A stretch of 7,352 nucleotides of DNA from an uncultured Clostridia bacterium (GTDB lineage Bacteria; Bacillota; Clostridia; Peptostreptococcales; Anaerovoracaceae). A program made the translations under genes and the position numbers. Shown one piece after another: positions 5,182 to 7,352 of this stretch (position 1 is its first letter; every line of letters begins with the position of its first letter). The notes under the pieces were generated by a model that worked only from the letters and a program-made list of their open reading frames with translations, was not told the DNA's origin and did no database searches. The stretch spans positions 1-7,352 of the forward strand of contig CALDNM010000144.1 in assembly GCA_937915045.1 (NCBI GenBank), written 5' to 3'.

Positions 5182-6467
5182 AACAAATTCCCATTCTCAT
5201 CGAACGCGAATGGCGCAGCCTCTCCGATAATTTCAAGAGGCGGTTTTCCATTGCTTTCTTTTATTATCCTCTCGGCTTCCGGGATCATCGCTTCTGATAT
5301 CATGATTTTGTCCATCGAAGCCGTGTCCTTTATCCGCACCACACGCGGCCGCGCCTTGTCCGTGCCCACACACGTCTTAAGGCATACACCTATCGCCTCT
5401 CTGTCAGAATCCACCGTCATCGGCACCCTTACAAAAGAAAGCGTTGTCGAAGTAATGGCGTTTGGATACGTCTGCGCGAAATCTATTTTATTCCGCAGTC
5501 TGGCAGTAATGACATCTGCCGCGCCCATCCCATACGCTCCGCCGTGAGTCTCGTCCGTGAGGTCAAGAATGCATCTTCTCTGCGCGTCAATGCCGCCGCT
5601 CGCGTAAGGCGTCCCGAAAGCTCCCGAAATGTTCGGGTCCATCCCTGTACCACTTATATTTTTTCCGATCCTGTCGACTATAAGCAGATCGCAGCTTTCA
5701 AAAAGAAGTTTTGGCATGAGCTCAGAGGCCATTTTTAAAAGCTCCGGCTCTCCTTTTTCTATTTCTGAAGGCAGGAGCCCTTCGATGATCGCTGTCTCGT
5801 CATAAGCGTTTTCTACGATCCCTACCGCCGCGATCACATTCGCGTTTTTCAGTATGACTCTCCCGAACGCCGGCACCATCTCGGCCATGTGTTTGAATCC
5901 CGATTCATGGCAGCTCTCCGCTCCGCTCTGCTTGCCGAGCCCGATCGCCATCATCTTCATGAGCCCGCTCTCGAACTCTCCTCTGAATGAAGTATGCGGC
6001 TTTATCCTGTTCACAAGCACGATACCGTCAGCGCCGTACGCGTTCTTATCGATCCTGACCTCGTGGCCGTCCGTGCTCTCACCTATCTTCACCGTCTCCA
6101 TGCTCGAACGGATCTCGCAGCCCGTACTTTCATCTGTGACCCCGAGGCTCGCCAGTATCTGCCTCTGGCCTTCCGCAGTCGCTCCGCCGTGGCTCCCCAT
6201 CGCCGGCACGATAAACGGCTCCGCGCCTTTCTCTTTTAAGAACTGTACGACAGACCGTATCACCTCCGCGATATTCGCGATCCCCCGGCTCCCGCACGTT
6301 ACCGCGATAGACTTTCCCTCTATATCGAGACCCGAAAACTTCGGGCCGCAAAGCGCGTCCATTACTGCGCCTTCTATATCATCTATTTTCGAACGGTCGA
6401 AAAACTGACGGACCTCCGCCATTTTCGGAAGTTCGACATCTTTAAGTGTTTCAGTCATAAAATCCAT
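5178..6467 (-). CDS. LarA-like (DUF2088, lactate racemase N-domain) protein
   Basis: This 429-aa cytoplasmic protein belongs to the family of the nickel-pincer racemase LarA; its own reaction is unknown. Family features are VPAMGSHGG (88-95), then LVNRIKPHTSFRGEFESGLMK (151-171) and CHESG (186-190). H158, K171 and H187 lie in the region of LarA H174, K184 and H200 (L. plantarum numbering). The K-to-H distance is 16 in both, whereas the H-to-K distance is 13 here and 10 in LarA. The mapping is my hand alignment and is inference. DLLIVDRIGKNISGTGMDPNI (260-280) and GAYGMGAADVIT (310-321) mark the C-terminal half. The length matches LarA-type proteins. The ATG at 6465-6467 was chosen because AAAGGTGAG (6472-6480) precedes it; the upstream in-frame GTG at 6474-6476 lies inside that site, and the downstream ATG at 6456-6458 is less well placed. 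It is the last gene of a three-gene operon, 15 bp after the membrane-protein gene. No pincer biosynthesis genes (larB, larC, larE) are in the window. Confidence 0.85.
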   Translation of the reverse strand: MDFMTETLKDVELPKMAEVRQFFDRSKIDDIEGAVMDALCGPKFSGLDIEGKSIAVTCGSRGIANIAEVIRSVVQFLKEKGAEPFIVPAMGSHGGATAEGQRQILASLGVTDESTGCEIRSSMETVKIGESTDGHEVRIDKNAYGADGIVLVNRIKPHTSFRGEFESGLMKMMAIGLGKQSGAESCHESGFKHMAEMVPAFGRVILKNANVIAAVGIVENAYDETAIIEGLLPSEIEKGEPELLKMASELMPKLLFESCDLLIVDRIGKNISGTGMDPNISGAFGTPYASGGIDAQRRCILDLTDETHGGAYGMGAADVITARLRNKIDFAQTYPNAITSTTLSFVRVPMTVDSDREAIGVCLKTCVGTDKARPRVVRIKDTASMDKIMISEAMIPEAERIIKESNGKPPLEIIGEAAPFAFDENGNLF

Positions 6468-6471
6468 TTCT

Positions 6472-6480
6472 CTCACCTTT
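6472..6480 (-). promoter_or_regulatory. Ribosome binding site that fixes the LarA-like start
   Basis: AAAGGTGAG on the minus strand lies directly before AGAA-ATG. It covers the in-frame GTG at 6474-6476, which therefore cannot be the start, and favours the ATG at 6467. Confidence 0.7.
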
Positions 6481-6482
6481 GA

Positions 6483-6902
6483 TCAGAATTCATCATCGAG
6501 CCTGCGGCAGAGCGCCCAGTAGATCACGCCGCCTAAAGCGCACGCGGCGATATCGAGAGGATCAGCGACAGCCTCAGGTTTCAGGAGCTGCGAAGCAGTC
6601 TCCCAGAAAAGGCCCATCGTGACCGACAAAGCCTCAATGACCGCGAATCCCCTTATTCTGAGTCCCGCGGCGCCCGCTACTATGTTCACATAAGAAAGAA
6701 CAAAACACGGGGCCATGATATCATCGAGATAGCATACGGCAAAATAGCCGAACGCGCCGCCCGCGTCAGGTTTTATCACGACAGCATTCAGCGCGTAGAT
6801 CAGCGCTATCATCGCCATGATAAAAATATCCGCGTATATATAACGCCGGCGCTCATTTTCGTCGCGTATCTTTTCGTTTATAGAAAACTCAGCGCAATAC
6901 AT
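6483..6902 (-). CDS. Small four-helix membrane protein, VanZ-like
   Basis: This is a 139-aa integral membrane protein of unknown role. After a charged N-terminus (EKIRDENERRRY) come about four hydrophobic segments, near 22-43, 50-70, 72-95 and 115-133. The segment GLFWETASQLL (97-107) followed by DPLDIAACALGGVIYW (114-129) resembles the WE...DxxD..A...G pattern at the end of VanZ-like and related small membrane families. This is a resemblance by eye, not a firm family call. The ATG at 6902 overlaps the end of the preceding gene by 25 bp and has no obvious ribosome binding site, so translation may rely on coupling. The next in-frame ATG (residue 29) would remove half of the first helix, so the start is probably right. 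The stop is 15 bp before the LarA-like gene. Confidence 0.7.
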   Translation of the reverse strand: MYCAEFSINEKIRDENERRRYIYADIFIMAMIALIYALNAVVIKPDAGGAFGYFAVCYLDDIMAPCFVLSYVNIVAGAAGLRIRGFAVIEALSVTMGLFWETASQLLKPEAVADPLDIAACALGGVIYWALCRRLDDEF

Positions 6903-7291
6903 GCTACTATCGTCGCCGTGGCTATGAATACCCAGACCCAGCGCCTGCTTTTCTTTATCTCGCGTTCTTCCTTCGCCTTCTGTCCGGCGTAGTTGAAATC
7001 CGCGTATTCGTTGTCCGGATCTTCGTCGTACTCTTCACCTTCCGCGTCCTCGCTCGATTCCACTTCGAAATCGGCGTTTATCGGAGAAGTATCTTCCTGC
7101 TGCTGCTGCTCGAACTCGCCCTCGTCGACCTGCTCGCCCTCAACAGCTTCAGCGCTCTCATTATCCGCTTTTGCCGCGGCTTCCTCTTCTTTTCTTTTTT
7201 CCTCTTCGGCCGCGAGTCGCGCCCTTCTTATCTCTTCACGGCGCGCTTTTTCGACATGCCCGTCGTTTACCATTCCATATTTCTTTGCCAT
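6878..7291 (-). CDS. Acidic coiled-coil protein with C-terminal membrane anchor
   Basis: I do not recognise this 137-aa protein. Its layout is clear. A basic/acidic helix, likely coiled coil, spans about 13-42 (KARREEIRRARLAAEEEKRKEEE). A strongly acidic, probably disordered stretch spans about 43-100 and contains QQQQ (62-65) from four CAG codons. A basic patch KEEREIKKSRR (107-117) precedes one C-terminal hydrophobic helix of about 20 residues (WVWVFIATATIVACIALSFL). The product should be membrane-bound with the charged part in the cytoplasm, like a tail-anchored protein. The ATG at 7289-7291 is preceded by GGTGG seven bases away and starts MAKKYGM. It heads the operon with the membrane protein (25-bp overlap) and the LarA-like gene. 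A structural or scaffolding role is possible but cannot be shown. Confidence 0.75.
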   Translation of the reverse strand: MAKKYGMVNDGHVEKARREEIRRARLAAEEEKRKEEEAAAKADNESAEAVEGEQVDEGEFEQQQQEDTSPINADFEVESSEDAEGEEYDEDPDNEYADFNYAGQKAKEEREIKKSRRWVWVFIATATIVACIALSFL

Positions 7292-7344
7292 TTATCCACC
7301 ATTCCCTGAAAATGTGTTTTCTCGTACCTTGAGGCACATGTTTA

Positions 7345-7350
7345 ATTTTA
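7345..7350 (-). promoter_or_regulatory. Weak candidate -10 for the right-hand operon
   Basis: TAAAAT on the minus strand lies about 54 bases before the ATG at 7291. Any -35 would lie outside the window. The 61 bases 7292-7352 show no gene and no clear hairpin. Confidence 0.2.
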
Positions 7351-7352
7351 TC

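Noticed and set aside
5191..5213. CCATTC...GAATGG hairpin as a terminator for the transporter
   Set aside because: The stem is only six pairs, the loop is 11 bases and there is no T-run on either side; it lies in the coding end of the LarA-like gene.
5854..6408. 184-codon plus-strand frame opposite the LarA-like gene
   Set aside because: It is antisense to a well-supported coding region and its composition is what complementing GC-biased codons produces.

Overview
The window looks like one end of a draft or metagenomic contig from a Gram-positive anaerobe of the Clostridia type. This is inferred from purine-rich Shine-Dalgarno sites, compact overlapping operons, HsdS proteins with the DWEQRKL motif common in Bacillota, and frequent ATA isoleucine codons in moderately GC-rich genes. 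I cannot name a genus. Bases 1-35 are Illumina sequencing adapter, so genomic sequence starts at 36.

Left part (36 to about 3700, all minus strand, visibly AT-rich): a type I restriction-modification operon read right to left. It runs from a 73-residue Cro/CI-type regulator (3472-3693) to hsdM (921-3479) to hsdS (349-921), and then to a second, startless target-recognition half (36-321) cut off by the contig end. The genes are coupled by an 8-bp and a 1-bp overlap. HsdM (852 aa) supplies the N6-adenine methyltransferase and HsdS the DNA specificity. No hsdR lies in the window; it may be beyond the left end or absent. The second HsdS half is in the same frame as the first but is separated by two stop codons. 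A 21-bp direct repeat begins both halves, spaced 582 bp (194 codons) apart, so recombination across it would swap target-recognition domains in frame.

Middle (3694-4134): a 441-bp stretch without a convincing gene. It holds the regulator's promoter with a small palindrome over the -10, then a 268-bp structured element bounded by a perfect 10-bp inverted repeat and carrying recurrent TGACAC motifs. Next come two mutually exclusive hairpins and a perfect TATAAT only seven bases before the next gene's ATG. The AT-rich island gives way to GC-richer sequence here.

Right part (4135-7291, more GC-rich): a plus-strand EamA-family (DMT) transporter with an unusual acidic heptad-repeat insertion. It is convergent with a three-gene minus-strand operon: an acidic coiled-coil protein with a C-terminal membrane anchor, a small four-helix membrane protein of VanZ-like appearance, and a LarA-like (DUF2088) protein. 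The two convergent genes share their stop codons in a TTAA.

The most noteworthy items are the split and possibly shuffling hsdS locus at the contig break, the inverted-repeat element at the island boundary, the apparently leaderless transporter promoter, and the heptad expansion in the transporter. I did not find a clearly new multigene system.
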